Below, one piece after another: positions 48,290-57,101 of a stretch of DNA of 64,000 bases (position 1 is the stretch's first letter; every line of letters begins with the position of its first letter). Made by a program: the position numbers and the translations under genes. The DNA is from Pseudomonas sp. 10-1B (GTDB lineage Bacteria; Pseudomonadota; Gammaproteobacteria; Pseudomonadales; Pseudomonadaceae). The notes beneath the pieces were generated by a model. That model saw only the letters and a program-made list of their open reading frames with translations, was not told the origin of the DNA and ran no database searches. The DNA is taken from positions 1 to 64,000 of the forward strand of contig NZ_JYKS01000025.1 in the NCBI RefSeq assembly GCF_000935045.1. Direction: 5' to 3'.

Positions 48290-48940
48290 TTATCGGCTAA
48301 CCCGATACACCCGTTCCAACAAGCTGGCAGCCCCGGCCTGCACAAACTTCGGGCTCTCCCCGATCACCTGCACAGCCTCCAGCTCATCCACCTGCCACCC
48401 GGCAAACCCCTGCCTCACCTCTTCATCGCCAACCGAAAACGGCGGCCCGGGCAGCAATGACTGGTCGTAATCCAAAGTCACCAACAACCCGCGACAGCTC
48501 GCCGGCAGCAACCTCGACAACAGTTGCATGTACCCCGCACGCATCTGCACCGGCAGCGCAATCAGCGCCGCCCGGTCATACAACCCCGCGCAGTCACCGA
48601 TATCCTCCGCCCGCAAGGCAAAGAAATCGCCACACCACAATTCCACGTCACCACCGCGCCAAACCTCGAATGCGCCCTGCTGCCGCACCTCGGCCTCAAG
48701 CCCATGCTCACGGAAGAAATCCTCCACCGCCCGCCGCGACAGCTCCACACCCAACACGCGATAACCCTGCCCGGCCAACCAGGCCAGATCCAGACTCTTG
48801 CCACACAGCGGCACCAGCACGCGGCTGCCCAACGTCAACTGCAACTGTGGCCAATGCCGCTGCAGATAGGGGTTCACCTGCGCCTGGTGAAAGCCGATCT
48901 GATTGTCGGCCCACCGCTGCTGCCAGAACGCTGGCTCCAT
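48290..48940 (-). CDS. tpm: Thiopurine S-methyltransferase
   Basis: SAM-dependent methyltransferase; in Pseudomonas the enzyme methylates tellurite/selenite-type and thiopurine substrates. 216 residues. Family start MEPAFWQQRW with GGGAG 5 nt upstream of ATG 48940. SAM motif I VLVPLCGKSLDL, then GVELSRRAVEDFF, and DRAALIALPVQMR. Same position relative to htpX as in PAO1 (from memory). Confidence 0.95.
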   Translation of the reverse strand: MEPAFWQQRWADNQIGFHQAQVNPYLQRHWPQLQLTLGSRVLVPLCGKSLDLAWLAGQGYRVLGVELSRRAVEDFFREHGLEAEVRQQGAFEVWRGGDVELWCGDFFALRAEDIGDCAGLYDRAALIALPVQMRAGYMQLLSRLLPASCRGLLVTLDYDQSLLPGPPFSVGDEEVRQGFAGWQVDELEAVQVIGESPKFVQAGAASLLERVYRVSR

Positions 48941-49042
48941 GATCACTCCCGATTTTTAGATAATTTGTAGGTAAAACTTGGTTTGGATTTCGATCTGTAG
49001 TTGATCGAAGATGATTGCATCTTAACCTTCAGGACCCCCGCC

Positions 49043-49810
49043 ATGCTGCCCAGCCTGTACATTTCCCACGGTTCCCCCATGCTTGCGCTGCAACCCGGCG
49101 CCAGCGGGCCAGCGCTGGTCGGGCTGGCCAACGCGCTGCCACGGCCGAAAGCGATCGTGATGGTGTCGGCGCACTGGGAAAGCCGCGAGCTGCTGGTCAC
49201 CGGCAGCGCACAGCCAGAAACCTGGCATGACTTCTACGGTTTCCCTCCGGCCTTGTATGCGGTGCAGTACCCGGCACCCGGTGACCCCGCCCTTGCCGGC
49301 CAGGTCAGTGAGTTGTTGCAGGGCGCAGGGTTACCCGCGCGGCTCGACCCGCAGCGGCCATTCGACCATGGTGCCTGGGTGCCGTTGTCGTTGATGTACC
49401 CGGAAGCGAGCATTCCAGTGGTGCAGGTTTCGCTGCCCAGCCACATGGGGCCGACGCTGCAGGTGAAGGTGGGCCAGGCGTTGGCGGGGTTGCGCGGCCA
49501 AGGTGTGCTGCTGATCGGTTCTGGCAGCATTACCCATAACCTGGGTGAGCTGGACTGGCATGCCGGGCCGGAGGTGATCGAGCCTTGGGCACTGGCGTTT
49601 CGAGATTGGGTGGTGGAAAAACTGCGGGCGGATGACCGGGACGCGTTGCTGGGTTATCGGCAGCAGGCGCCGTTCGCGGTGCGTAACCATCCCAGCGATG
49701 AGCATTTGCTGCCACTGTTCTTTGCCCTTGGGGCTGGGGGCAAGTTCGCAGTGGTGCACCAGGGGTTCACCTTGGGGGCACTGGGGATGGACATATATCG
49801 GTTCGGCTGA
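49043..49810 (+). CDS. Class III extradiol ring-cleavage dioxygenase, YgiD/DODA-like
   Basis: Cytoplasmic LigB-superfamily enzyme of 255 residues. Metal-ligand His residues are visible in YISHGSPMLAL, the SAHWES motif, and GSGSITHNLGEL; a further His lies in RPFDHGAWVPL. Close relatives cleave catechols such as 4,5-DOPA. The start MLPSLYISHG at 49043 is the family start. Divergent from tpm with about 100 bp between. Confidence 0.9.
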   Translation: MLPSLYISHGSPMLALQPGASGPALVGLANALPRPKAIVMVSAHWESRELLVTGSAQPETWHDFYGFPPALYAVQYPAPGDPALAGQVSELLQGAGLPARLDPQRPFDHGAWVPLSLMYPEASIPVVQVSLPSHMGPTLQVKVGQALAGLRGQGVLLIGSGSITHNLGELDWHAGPEVIEPWALAFRDWVVEKLRADDRDALLGYRQQAPFAVRNHPSDEHLLPLFFALGAGGKFAVVHQGFTLGALGMDIYRFG

Positions 49811-49818
49811 CGGACCCT

Positions 49819-50098
49819 ATCGCCGGCAAGCCAGCTCCCACCTCGACCGCATGGGCCTCAAGCCCTGCGCAGTACTTGTGGGCTGGCTTGCCAGCGATGA
49901 GGCCAGTCCAGGCAATACAAGACAGTTGCTCCCACAGACTGCGCAAAGCTTGAGATCTGCGCGGTACCTGTGGGAGCTGGCTTGCCGGCGATGAGGCCAG
50001 TCCAGGCAATACAAGACAGTTGCTCCCACAGAGACTGCGCAAAGCTTGAGATCTGCGCGGTACTTGTGAGAGCTGGCTTGCCGGCGATGAGGCCCTGA
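49819..50098. repeat. Tandem REP-type array, period about 95 bp
   Basis: Three successive copies of a unit with GCTGGCTTGCCGGCGATGAGG (first at about 49881, next 94 and 96 bp later; written in part), joined by a spacer with CAGGCAATACAAGACAGTTG and AAGCTTGAGATCTGCGCGG. A further half unit in reverse orientation starts at 49819. The same spacer occurs with the REP at 60015-60080. Confidence 0.82.
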
Positions 50099-50103
50099 CA
50101 GGC

Positions 50104-50139
50104 AAAAAAAATCCCCGACCAAGGCCGGGGATTTTTTCA
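50104..50139 (-). terminator. Intrinsic terminator of deaD
   Basis: AATCCCCG...CGGGGATT with A-run before and T-run after; works on both strands. 12 bp after the deaD stop. Confidence 0.93.
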
Positions 50140-50150
50140 TTGCGCCAGGA

Positions 50151-51821
50151 TCAATCTTCGCGGTAGCGACGCAGCTTCAGCTGCTTGCCAGCCACGCGGG
50201 TGTCCTTGAGCTTGGACAGCAGCTTCTCCAGGCCGTCTTCCGGCAGCTCGACCAGGCTGAAGCTGTCGCGCACCTGGATACGGCCGATGGCGTCACGCGC
50301 CAGGCCACCCTCGTTGAGGATCGCGCCCAGCAGGTTCTTGGCAGCGATGCCGTCACGGGCACCCAGGGCAGTACGGCAACGCACGCGGCCTTCGGCCAGC
50401 GGCATCGGCGCACGGCGCTCGCGGTCACCACGCTCTGGGCGCTCGCCACGCTCGGTACGCTCACCACGCGGGGCGAAGCTTGGCACCAGAGGCTGTTCAC
50501 GCTCTACCGCAGCCAGGTCCAGCGCCTGGCCATTGGTGGCCTTGCGCAGCAGGGCCGAGGCCAGGGCACGCGGGCTGCAGCCCAGGTCGGCGGTCAGGCG
50601 GTCGAACAGTTCGCCATGGGTGGCTTCTGCTTCGGCTACCAGCGGCGCCAGGCTCGAGGTCAGCTTCTTGATGCGGGCATCCAGCACGGCCTGGGCATTC
50701 GGCAGGCGCGCTTCGGCAACCTTTTGCCCGGTAACGCGCTCGATCACCTGCAGCATGCGGCGCTCACGCGGGGTGACCAGCAGCAGTGCGCGACCATCGC
50801 GACCGGCACGGCCGGTACGGCCGATACGGTGCACGTAGGACTCCGGGTCGTACGGCATGTCGACGTTGAACACGTGAGTGATACGCGGCACGTCCAGGCC
50901 ACGGGCGGCGACGTCGGTGGCGACGACGATGTCCAGGCGGCCATCCTTGAGCGAGTCGATCACGCGCTCACGCTGGTTCTGGGCGATGTCGCCGTTCAGC
51001 GCGGCAGCCTTGTAGCCCTTGGCTTCCAGCGCGGATGCCAGGTCCAGGGTGGCTTGCTTGGTACGCACGAAGGCGATCAGCGCGTCGAACTCTTCCACTT
51101 CCAGCAGACGCAGCACAGCCGGGATCTTCTGGTCGGCATGGACCATCAGGTGGGCCTGCTCGATCGCGGTAACGGTCTGGGTCTTGCTCTGGATCTTGAC
51201 GTGCTTCGGTTCACGCAGGTGACGCTCGGCGATCGAACGGATCGACGACGGCAGGGTCGCGGAGAACAGCACGGTCTGGCGGGTAGCCGGGATGGCGTCG
51301 AAGATCACTTCGAGGTCATCCATGAAGCCCAGCTTGAGCATCTCGTCGGCTTCGTCCAGTACCAGGTACTGCACGGTCGACAGGACTTTTTCGTCACGAC
51401 GCAGGTGGTCGCACAGACGGCCTGGAGTGGCCACGACGATTTGCGCGCCGTTGCGGATCGCCCGCAGTTGTGGGCCCATCGGGGCACCACCGTACACGGC
51501 GACCACGTTCACGCCTGGCATCTGCTTGGCGTAGGTTTCGAAAGCGGTAGCAACTTGCAGCGCCAACTCACGGGTTGGCGCCAGGATCAGGGCTTGCGGT
51601 TCGCGCTTGCTCACATCGATCTTGTTGAGGATCGGCAGGGCGAAGGCAGCGGTCTTGCCGGTGCCAGTCTGCGCCTGGCCGATCATGTCGTGACCGGCGA
51701 GGATGATCGGGATCGATTGTTGCTGAATGGCGGACGGCTCTTCGTAGCCGGTAGCCAGAACGGCAGCAACAATATTCGGATTGAGATCGAGAGCGGCGAA
51801 GCCGCCGGTTTCCTGGGTCAT
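50151..51821 (-). CDS. deaD: DEAD-box RNA helicase DeaD/CsdA
   Basis: ATP-dependent RNA helicase in ribosome assembly and RNA decay at low temperature. 556 residues. Q motif upstream of Walker A (QTGTGKT, Lys56), DEAD box at 156-159, SAT, then the second RecA domain with HRIGRTGRAGR. A C-terminal RNA-binding domain (DbpA-type, residues about 480-550: GAILNEGGLARDAIG) follows an Arg/Glu-rich linker. ATG at 51821 (MTQETGGF) is the family start. A long untranslated leader (up to about 240 nt) is likely. Confidence 0.95.
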   Translation of the reverse strand: MTQETGGFAALDLNPNIVAAVLATGYEEPSAIQQQSIPIILAGHDMIGQAQTGTGKTAAFALPILNKIDVSKREPQALILAPTRELALQVATAFETYAKQMPGVNVVAVYGGAPMGPQLRAIRNGAQIVVATPGRLCDHLRRDEKVLSTVQYLVLDEADEMLKLGFMDDLEVIFDAIPATRQTVLFSATLPSSIRSIAERHLREPKHVKIQSKTQTVTAIEQAHLMVHADQKIPAVLRLLEVEEFDALIAFVRTKQATLDLASALEAKGYKAAALNGDIAQNQRERVIDSLKDGRLDIVVATDVAARGLDVPRITHVFNVDMPYDPESYVHRIGRTGRAGRDGRALLLVTPRERRMLQVIERVTGQKVAEARLPNAQAVLDARIKKLTSSLAPLVAEAEATHGELFDRLTADLGCSPRALASALLRKATNGQALDLAAVEREQPLVPSFAPRGERTERGERPERGDRERRAPMPLAEGRVRCRTALGARDGIAAKNLLGAILNEGGLARDAIGRIQVRDSFSLVELPEDGLEKLLSKLKDTRVAGKQLKLRRYRED

Positions 51822-52060
51822 GGGTCTGCCTCTAGGTGCATCCGCAAAGACCCATGCTCCAAAGCTGCACATGCCTTGAAAGACCGTCAGGTCACCCAGG
51901 CAGCTTTGGCGGCGGGGATTTGCGAAAACGATTGAAAAAGAAAACTTGGGAAGGTCCGCCTAGCGGACGTGCAGCCGAAGCTGGACTCGGAGGATTTGCA
52001 CCACCTGATTTTGAGGTCCGCTAAAAGACCGGCGCGTACTATACCCGAAATAGTGCGGGT
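51822..52060 (-). promoter_or_regulatory. deaD leader / upstream region
   Basis: 239 bp without a gene upstream of deaD. It contains a perfect short hairpin GTCCGC-CTA-GCGGAC (51954-51968) and AT-rich stretches. Cold-induced csdA genes often have long structured leaders, so cold-shock control is plausible by analogy; no cold-shock box was matched. Confidence 0.4.
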
Positions 52061-52153
52061 AGGTGAGGAAAATTTTCAGGGTGCAGGGCCAGTATCAAGC
52101 CATCAGCGATGAGAGGCTGAATCGATTCCTGCCTGCTACACCGCATCGTCTGA

Positions 52154-52235
52154 TTCGCGGGCACGCCCGCTCCCACAGGGATATCACAGAACTCAAGGGC
52201 GGCGAGTATCCTGTGGGAGCGGGCGCGCCCGCGAA
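52154..52235. repeat. REP inverted pair
   Basis: TTCGCGGGCACGCCCGCTCC faces its near complement GGAGCGGGCGCGCCCGCGAA. Lies between the deaD leader and the 3' end of the spermidine-synthase-like gene. Confidence 0.85.
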
Positions 52236-52251
52236 GAAGCCAATGCAGTCC

Positions 52252-53007
52252 TCAAGTCGCCGGTCGAATGTCGCGGATCAACCCCTCAAGGCTGTAACCC
52301 AACTGGGGTGCCAAAGCCTCGGCCCGGGCCCGCAAGCCCTCCATGTCCAGAGTCTGCTCCAGGTCCGCCGGCACCAGCAAAATCACATTGCCCTCCTTCA
52401 CCGGCAGCTCCCAGTAATGCCGGTGGTACAACCCGCGCAGCAACGCCGCGCCCAGCGGCTTGCCATCATCGGTGGCCCACTGGTTGATCACCAGCCAACC
52501 ACCCGGGTTCAGCTGCTGTTGGCAGTTCTCCAGAAAATTCCACGCCAGGTGCCCCACCCCCGGCCCATGGTCGGTGTACAGGTCGACGAACAGCAGGTCG
52601 GCCTGCTCCGCCGTGGGCAGCAGTTCCAGGGCATCGCCGATGCGCACATACAGCCGCGGGTCGTCGTCCAGGCCCAGGTATTCCATGGCCAGGCGCGGTA
52701 CGTCCGGGCGCAGCTCGATGGCCTCGATGTCTTCCAGCGGCAGGAACTTCATGCAGGCCTGGGTCAGGGTGCCGGCACCCAGGCCGAGAAACAGCGCGCT
52801 CTCCGGCTGTTCATGGCACAGCGCCCCCACCAGCATGGCGCGGGTGTAGTCGTACTCCAGCCAGCTGGGGTCGGCCGTGAACACGCAGCTTTGCTCGATC
52901 GCATCGCCGAATTCCAGAAAGCGGTAGTCGTCTACTTCGTACACGCTGATGACGCCGAAGGCATCCTCCACCCGTGCCAGTAGCCGCTCTTCCCGTTCCG
53001 CCACCAT
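52252..53007 (-). CDS. Spermidine synthase-like methyltransferase-fold protein
   Basis: 251 residues with the Rossmann fold of polyamine synthases. GLGAGTLTQACMKF is the nucleotide-binding loop, followed by AIELRPDVPRLA and DLLFVDLYTDHGPG. The polyamine-binding N-terminal domain is shortened and the usual GGGDG is GLGAG, so true spermidine synthesis is doubtful. ATG at 53007 is chosen; a TTG 7 codons earlier is possible. Divergent from the DAHP synthase gene with 116 bp between. Confidence 0.8.
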   Translation of the reverse strand: MVAEREERLLARVEDAFGVISVYEVDDYRFLEFGDAIEQSCVFTADPSWLEYDYTRAMLVGALCHEQPESALFLGLGAGTLTQACMKFLPLEDIEAIELRPDVPRLAMEYLGLDDDPRLYVRIGDALELLPTAEQADLLFVDLYTDHGPGVGHLAWNFLENCQQQLNPGGWLVINQWATDDGKPLGAALLRGLYHRHYWELPVKEGNVILLVPADLEQTLDMEGLRARAEALAPQLGYSLEGLIRDIRPAT

Positions 53008-53123
53008 GTTCGCCACCCACCCGCGCAAAAACGCGCATTGTCCGTCAACACCCTTGATGCAACAAGCGCAGCGCCAACTGTTACCATGGTCTGAAGCCTA
53101 CCACCGACAAGACCGAGCCCGAG

Positions 53124-54470
53124 ATGAAGCAACCGTGGAGCCCTGACAGCTGGCGCGCCCTGCCGATCCAGCAGCAACCGACCTACCCCGACGCCGCGCA
53201 TCTGCTAAAGGTTGAACAGACCCTGGCCAGCTACCCGCCGCTGGTGTTCGCGGGCGAGGCGCGCGAGCTGCGCCGACAGTTCGCCGAGGTCACCGAAGGC
53301 CGCGCCTTCCTGCTGCAGGGTGGCGATTGCGCCGAGAGCTTCGCCGAGTTCTCGGCGGCGAAAATCCGCGACACCTTCAAGGTGCTGCTGCAGATGGCCA
53401 TCGTCATGACCTTTGCCGCCGGCTGCCCAGTGGTCAAGGTGGGGCGCATGGCCGGGCAGTTCGCCAAGCCGCGTTCTGCGGGCGATGAAACCATCGGCGA
53501 CGTCACCTTGCCCGCCTATCGCGGCGACATCGTCAACGGCATCGGTTTCGACGCGAAAAGCCGCATCCCCGACCCAGAGCGCCTGCTGCAGGCCTACCAC
53601 CAGGCCACTGCCAGCCTCAACCTGCTGCGCGCCTTCGCCCAGGGCGGTTTTGCCGACCTGCACCAGGTGCACAAGTGGAACCTGGACTTCATCGCCAACT
53701 CAGCGCTGGCCGACAAGTACCACCAGTTGGCCAACCGCATCGACGAAACCCTGGCGTTCATGCGCGCCTGCGGCCTGGACAGCGCGCCGCAACTACGCGA
53801 AACCAGCTTCTTCACCGCCCACGAAGCGCTGCTGCTGAACTACGAAGAAGCCTTCGTCCGCCAGGACAGCCTGACCGGCGACTACTACGACTGCTCGGCG
53901 CACATGCTGTGGATTGGCGACCGTACCCGCCAGCTGGACGGCGCCCATGTGGAGTTCCTGCGCGGGGTGCACAACCCGATCGGGGTCAAGGTTGGCCCGA
54001 GCATGAACCCCGAAGAGCTGCTCCGCCTGATCGACACGCTGAACCCGACCAACGACCCCGGGCGCCTGAACCTGATCGTGCGCATGGGCGCGGGCAAGGT
54101 CGGCGAGCACCTGCGGGGGCTGATCCGCACGGTCGAGCGCGAGGGGCGCAAGGTGCTGTGGAGCTCCGATCCGATGCACGGCAACACCATCAAGGCCAGC
54201 AGCGGCTACAAGACCCGCGACTTCGCGCAGATCCTGGATGAGGTGAAGCAGTTCTTCCAGGTGCACCAGGCTGAGGGTAGCCATGCGGGTGGCATTCATA
54301 TCGAAATGACCGGGCAGAATGTGACCGAATGCATCGGCGGTGCGCGGCCGATTACCGAGGATGCGCTGTCTGACCGTTATCACACTCATTGCGACCCGCG
54401 TATGAATGCTGATCAGTCGCTGGAGCTGGCGTTCCTGATTGCCGAAACCCTCAAGCAGGTGCGGCGCTGA
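53124..54470 (+). CDS. Class II (plant-type) DAHP synthase
   Basis: First step of the shikimate pathway: PEP plus erythrose 4-phosphate to DAHP. 448 residues. Hallmarks of class II: LLQGGDCAESF (metal Cys), VKVGRMAGQFAKPRS, WIGDRTRQ, VGVHNPIG-like GVHNPIGVKVGPSM, LWSSDPMHGNT, HIEMTGQNVTEC and HTHCDPRMN. From memory it corresponds to PA2843. The 3' end overlaps the convergent YcaQ-like gene by 20 bp. Confidence 0.95.
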   Translation: MKQPWSPDSWRALPIQQQPTYPDAAHLLKVEQTLASYPPLVFAGEARELRRQFAEVTEGRAFLLQGGDCAESFAEFSAAKIRDTFKVLLQMAIVMTFAAGCPVVKVGRMAGQFAKPRSAGDETIGDVTLPAYRGDIVNGIGFDAKSRIPDPERLLQAYHQATASLNLLRAFAQGGFADLHQVHKWNLDFIANSALADKYHQLANRIDETLAFMRACGLDSAPQLRETSFFTAHEALLLNYEEAFVRQDSLTGDYYDCSAHMLWIGDRTRQLDGAHVEFLRGVHNPIGVKVGPSMNPEELLRLIDTLNPTNDPGRLNLIVRMGAGKVGEHLRGLIRTVEREGRKVLWSSDPMHGNTIKASSGYKTRDFAQILDEVKQFFQVHQAEGSHAGGIHIEMTGQNVTECIGGARPITEDALSDRYHTHCDPRMNADQSLELAFLIAETLKQVRR

Positions 54471-55671
54471 GCAACGCCCGGCGCAACTGGCTGCCCTCCG
54501 CGCGCGGGCAGTTCAGTTGCACCCGTTCCAGCCCCAGCCAACTGGCCAGGCGCAGCAGGTTGCCGGCCAGGGCCTGGTAACCCTCCTCGTCCAGCCCGGC
54601 CGCTTCGGCATGCACGGCGTGCACTGCCAGTTGCCCTTGGGCACGTTCGGCACGCAGGTCTACCCGCGCGGCTATGCGTTCGAGGTACAGGAACGGCAGC
54701 ACGTAGTAGCCGTACACCCGCTTGTGCGCCGGCGTGTAGATTTCCAGGCGGTAACGGAAGTCGAACAAGCGTTCGGTACGGTTGCGCTCCCAGACCAGTG
54801 AATCGAACGGCGACAGCAGCGCGCTGGCTTCGATACGCCTGGGGATGCGTGGCACGCCTTCGCAGTAGGCCAGTTGCTTCCAGCCCTGTACCTCGATTGC
54901 TTGAAGCCGGCCGTCGGCCAGCAGTTCGGCCAGCGCTGCCCTGGCCTGCCCAGGTTCCAGGCGGAAGTAGTCACGCAGGTCGCGCTCGGTGGCTACGCCC
55001 AGGGCGGTGGCGGCGTGCAGCATCAAGCCCTGGTGTGCCTCGGCTTCGCTGGGCTGCGCCTGGTCGAGGATCGCCTTGGGCAGCACCTTTTCCGGCACAT
55101 CGTAAAGCCGCTCAAAACCGCGCCGGCCCGCCACGGTGACTTCACCGGCGGCAAACAGCCATTCCAGCGCGTGCTTTTCCTCGCTCCAGTCCCACCAAGG
55201 GCCGGCGCGTTCCTCGCGGGTTGACAGGCTGCCCGCGCCCAGTGCGCCCTGCTCGCGGACGGCGGCCAGTACCCGGGCGATCACGTCCTGGCGCTCGCGA
55301 CCGAACTGCGCAAGCTGGCGGTAGATACCCCGGCCCTCGGCGGCATGGACCATGCGCCAGCGCAGCAGCGGGTACAGGCTCAGCGGCAGCAACGAGGCTT
55401 CGTGGCCCCAGTATTCGAACAGCTGGCGCTGGCGGCCGCGGCCCCAGGCGAGCTGGTCGAGGGTGGCGGGCGAGTAGTCGCCCAGGCGCGAGAACAGCGG
55501 CAGGTAGTGGGAGCGGACCAGGGCGTTGACCGAGTCGATCTGCAGCACGCCCAGGCGTTGCAGCATGCGCTTGAGCGCCGGAAGGGTTGGCGGTGCTTCT
55601 GGCTGCTTGGCGAAGCCTTGGGCAGACAATGCCAGGCGACGGGCCTGGTTGATAGACAGCTTGAGAGGCAA
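54451..55671 (-). CDS. YcaQ/AlkX-type DNA glycosylase (winged-helix, HTH_42)
   Basis: 406 residues. Family members unhook interstrand DNA crosslinks; QxQ/QxD catalytic motif proteins with three winged helices. The segment RMLQRLGVLQIDSVNAL holds the QID catalytic motif of the family; later YEWG-like LFEYWGHEASLLPL and LLSPFDSLVWERNRTERLF are also typical. The start is TTG at 55671 (MPLKLSINQARR) with AAGGAG 7 nt upstream; no ATG lies in a sensible place. Confidence 0.88.
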   Translation of the reverse strand: MPLKLSINQARRLALSAQGFAKQPEAPPTLPALKRMLQRLGVLQIDSVNALVRSHYLPLFSRLGDYSPATLDQLAWGRGRQRQLFEYWGHEASLLPLSLYPLLRWRMVHAAEGRGIYRQLAQFGRERQDVIARVLAAVREQGALGAGSLSTREERAGPWWDWSEEKHALEWLFAAGEVTVAGRRGFERLYDVPEKVLPKAILDQAQPSEAEAHQGLMLHAATALGVATERDLRDYFRLEPGQARAALAELLADGRLQAIEVQGWKQLAYCEGVPRIPRRIEASALLSPFDSLVWERNRTERLFDFRYRLEIYTPAHKRVYGYYVLPFLYLERIAARVDLRAERAQGQLAVHAVHAEAAGLDEEGYQALAGNLLRLASWLGLERVQLNCPRAEGSQLRRALLSAAPA

Positions 55672-55694
55672 GCCTGATCTCCTTGTGGTGTCTG

Positions 55695-55781
55695 TTCCGG
55701 CCTTTTCGCGGGTGAACCCGCTCCCACCTGGCCTGCATTGCACAGAACTTGTGGGAGCGGGCGTGCCCGCGAAGAGGCCGG
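55695..55781. repeat. REP inverted pair
   Basis: TTTTCGCGGGTGAACCCGCTCC faces GAGCGGGCGTGCCCGCGAAG (both quoted in part: CGCGGGTGAACCCGCTCC). Common family of the window. Confidence 0.85.
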
Positions 55782-55803
55782 TAAGTCCACCGACAAACTT
55801 AGC

Positions 55804-56022
55804 CTATTTACGCAGCGGATCATCCCAAAAGTGCCGCTCGGCCTCTTGCTGGATATCCGCCCTGCTCAACCCCAGATCATGCAAGGTCGCATCGCTGAGG
55901 CTGGCCAGCTCCTGGCGCTGGCGGTACAACTGCAGCCAGCGCGCCGGCCGCTGCAAGGCCGCATGCCACAGGTGGTTCAGGGAAAAGGCAGGTTGCGGGA
56001 TGCTGCTGACATGACCTTTCAT
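55804..56022 (-). CDS. DUF1127 domain small protein
   Basis: 72 residues. A Pro/Arg-rich N-terminus is followed by the DUF1127 helix pair: WLQLYRQRQELASLSDATL and HDLGLSRADIQQEAERHFW. Relatives in alphaproteobacteria bind RNA or regulate phosphate and small-RNA turnover. ATG 56022; the ribosome site GAGGG lies 7-11 nt upstream. Divergent from a LysR gene by 97 bp. Confidence 0.9.
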   Translation of the reverse strand: MKGHVSSIPQPAFSLNHLWHAALQRPARWLQLYRQRQELASLSDATLHDLGLSRADIQQEAERHFWDDPLRK

Positions 56023-56119
56023 CGTGAAGCCCTCCGTGTTGGATGGCCTCAGTCTCGCGCCAGGCATAAGATCAATCCAACGAATGTTTCTGATGCCATG
56101 CATCTCGGAGATTGATGCA

Positions 56120-56971
56120 ATGTCCCAGTACCAGAGCCTCGACGCGGACGTACTGCGTACCTTCGTCGCCATTGCCGAGCAAGGCGGCTTCACCCGCGCC
56201 GGCGAGGTGGTCAACCGCACCCAGTCGGCGGTGAGCATGCAGATGAAACGCCTGGAAGAAGACATCCTGCAGCGCCAACTGTTCGAACGCGACGGCCGCC
56301 AGGTGCGGCTGACCGCCGAAGGCCAGGTGCTGCTGGGCTATGCCCGACGCATCCTCAAGCTGCATGGCGAAGTGTTCAACACCCTGCGCATGCCGCACAT
56401 GGTCGGGGTGGTGCGCATCGGCACGCCCGACGACTACGCCATGCGCTTTTTGCCGACCATTCTGTCGAGCTTTGCCCAGGCCTACCCGCTGGTGCAGGTG
56501 GAGGTGCATTGCGACTCGTCCAAGCAACTGATGCTGCGCCAGGACCTGGACCTGACCATCATCACCCGTGAGCCGGGCAACGAGATTGGCCAGCTACTGC
56601 GCCAGGAACGCCTGGTGTGGGCCGCCGCCGAAGGTTTCTGCCCGCAGGAGCAACGACCCATGCCGGTGGCCCTGTTCAACACCGACTGCTTTTGCCGGGC
56701 CTGGACCTGCAATGCCCTGGAAGCACAGGGCATCGACTACCGCATCGCCTACACCAGCCCGAGCCTGGCGGCGATCTTTGCCATCGTCACGGCGGGGTTG
56801 GCAGTGACGGCGCAGTTGCAGAGCCTGATCAGCGGGAACATCCGCATATTGGGCGAGAGCGAAGGGCTACCCCAATTGCCCGTGGCCAATGTGATGCTGG
56901 TGCGCAGCACCCAGAACCCCTCGCCGATTACCGATTGCATGGCTGACTACATTATCGAAGGGTTCAAGTAA
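56120..56971 (+). CDS. LysR-family transcriptional regulator
   Basis: 283 residues. N-terminal winged helix (LRTFVAIAEQGGFTRAGEV, TQSAVSMQMKRLEE) and C-terminal periplasmic-binding-like sensor. The upstream frame is open but ATG 56120 matches the family start. The divergent DUF1127 gene is its most likely target. Inducer unknown. Confidence 0.92.
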   Translation: MSQYQSLDADVLRTFVAIAEQGGFTRAGEVVNRTQSAVSMQMKRLEEDILQRQLFERDGRQVRLTAEGQVLLGYARRILKLHGEVFNTLRMPHMVGVVRIGTPDDYAMRFLPTILSSFAQAYPLVQVEVHCDSSKQLMLRQDLDLTIITREPGNEIGQLLRQERLVWAAAEGFCPQEQRPMPVALFNTDCFCRAWTCNALEAQGIDYRIAYTSPSLAAIFAIVTAGLAVTAQLQSLISGNIRILGESEGLPQLPVANVMLVRSTQNPSPITDCMADYIIEGFK

Positions 56972-56973
56972 CT

Positions 56974-57096
56974 TGGGGCCGCTTTGCGGCCCATCGCGAC
57001 ACAAGGCCGCTCCCACAGGTTTATCGCCTGCCTTGAGGCCTGTGCTGGAACCTGTGGGAGCGGCCTTGTGTCGCGATGGGCTGCGCAGCAGCCCCA
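56974..57096. repeat. REP inverted pair
   Basis: TGGGGCCGCTTTGCGGCCCA and ATCGCGACACAAGGCCGCTC face their complements; ends 5 bp before the TSUP stop. Confidence 0.87.
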
Positions 57097-57101
57097 AAAG
57101 C

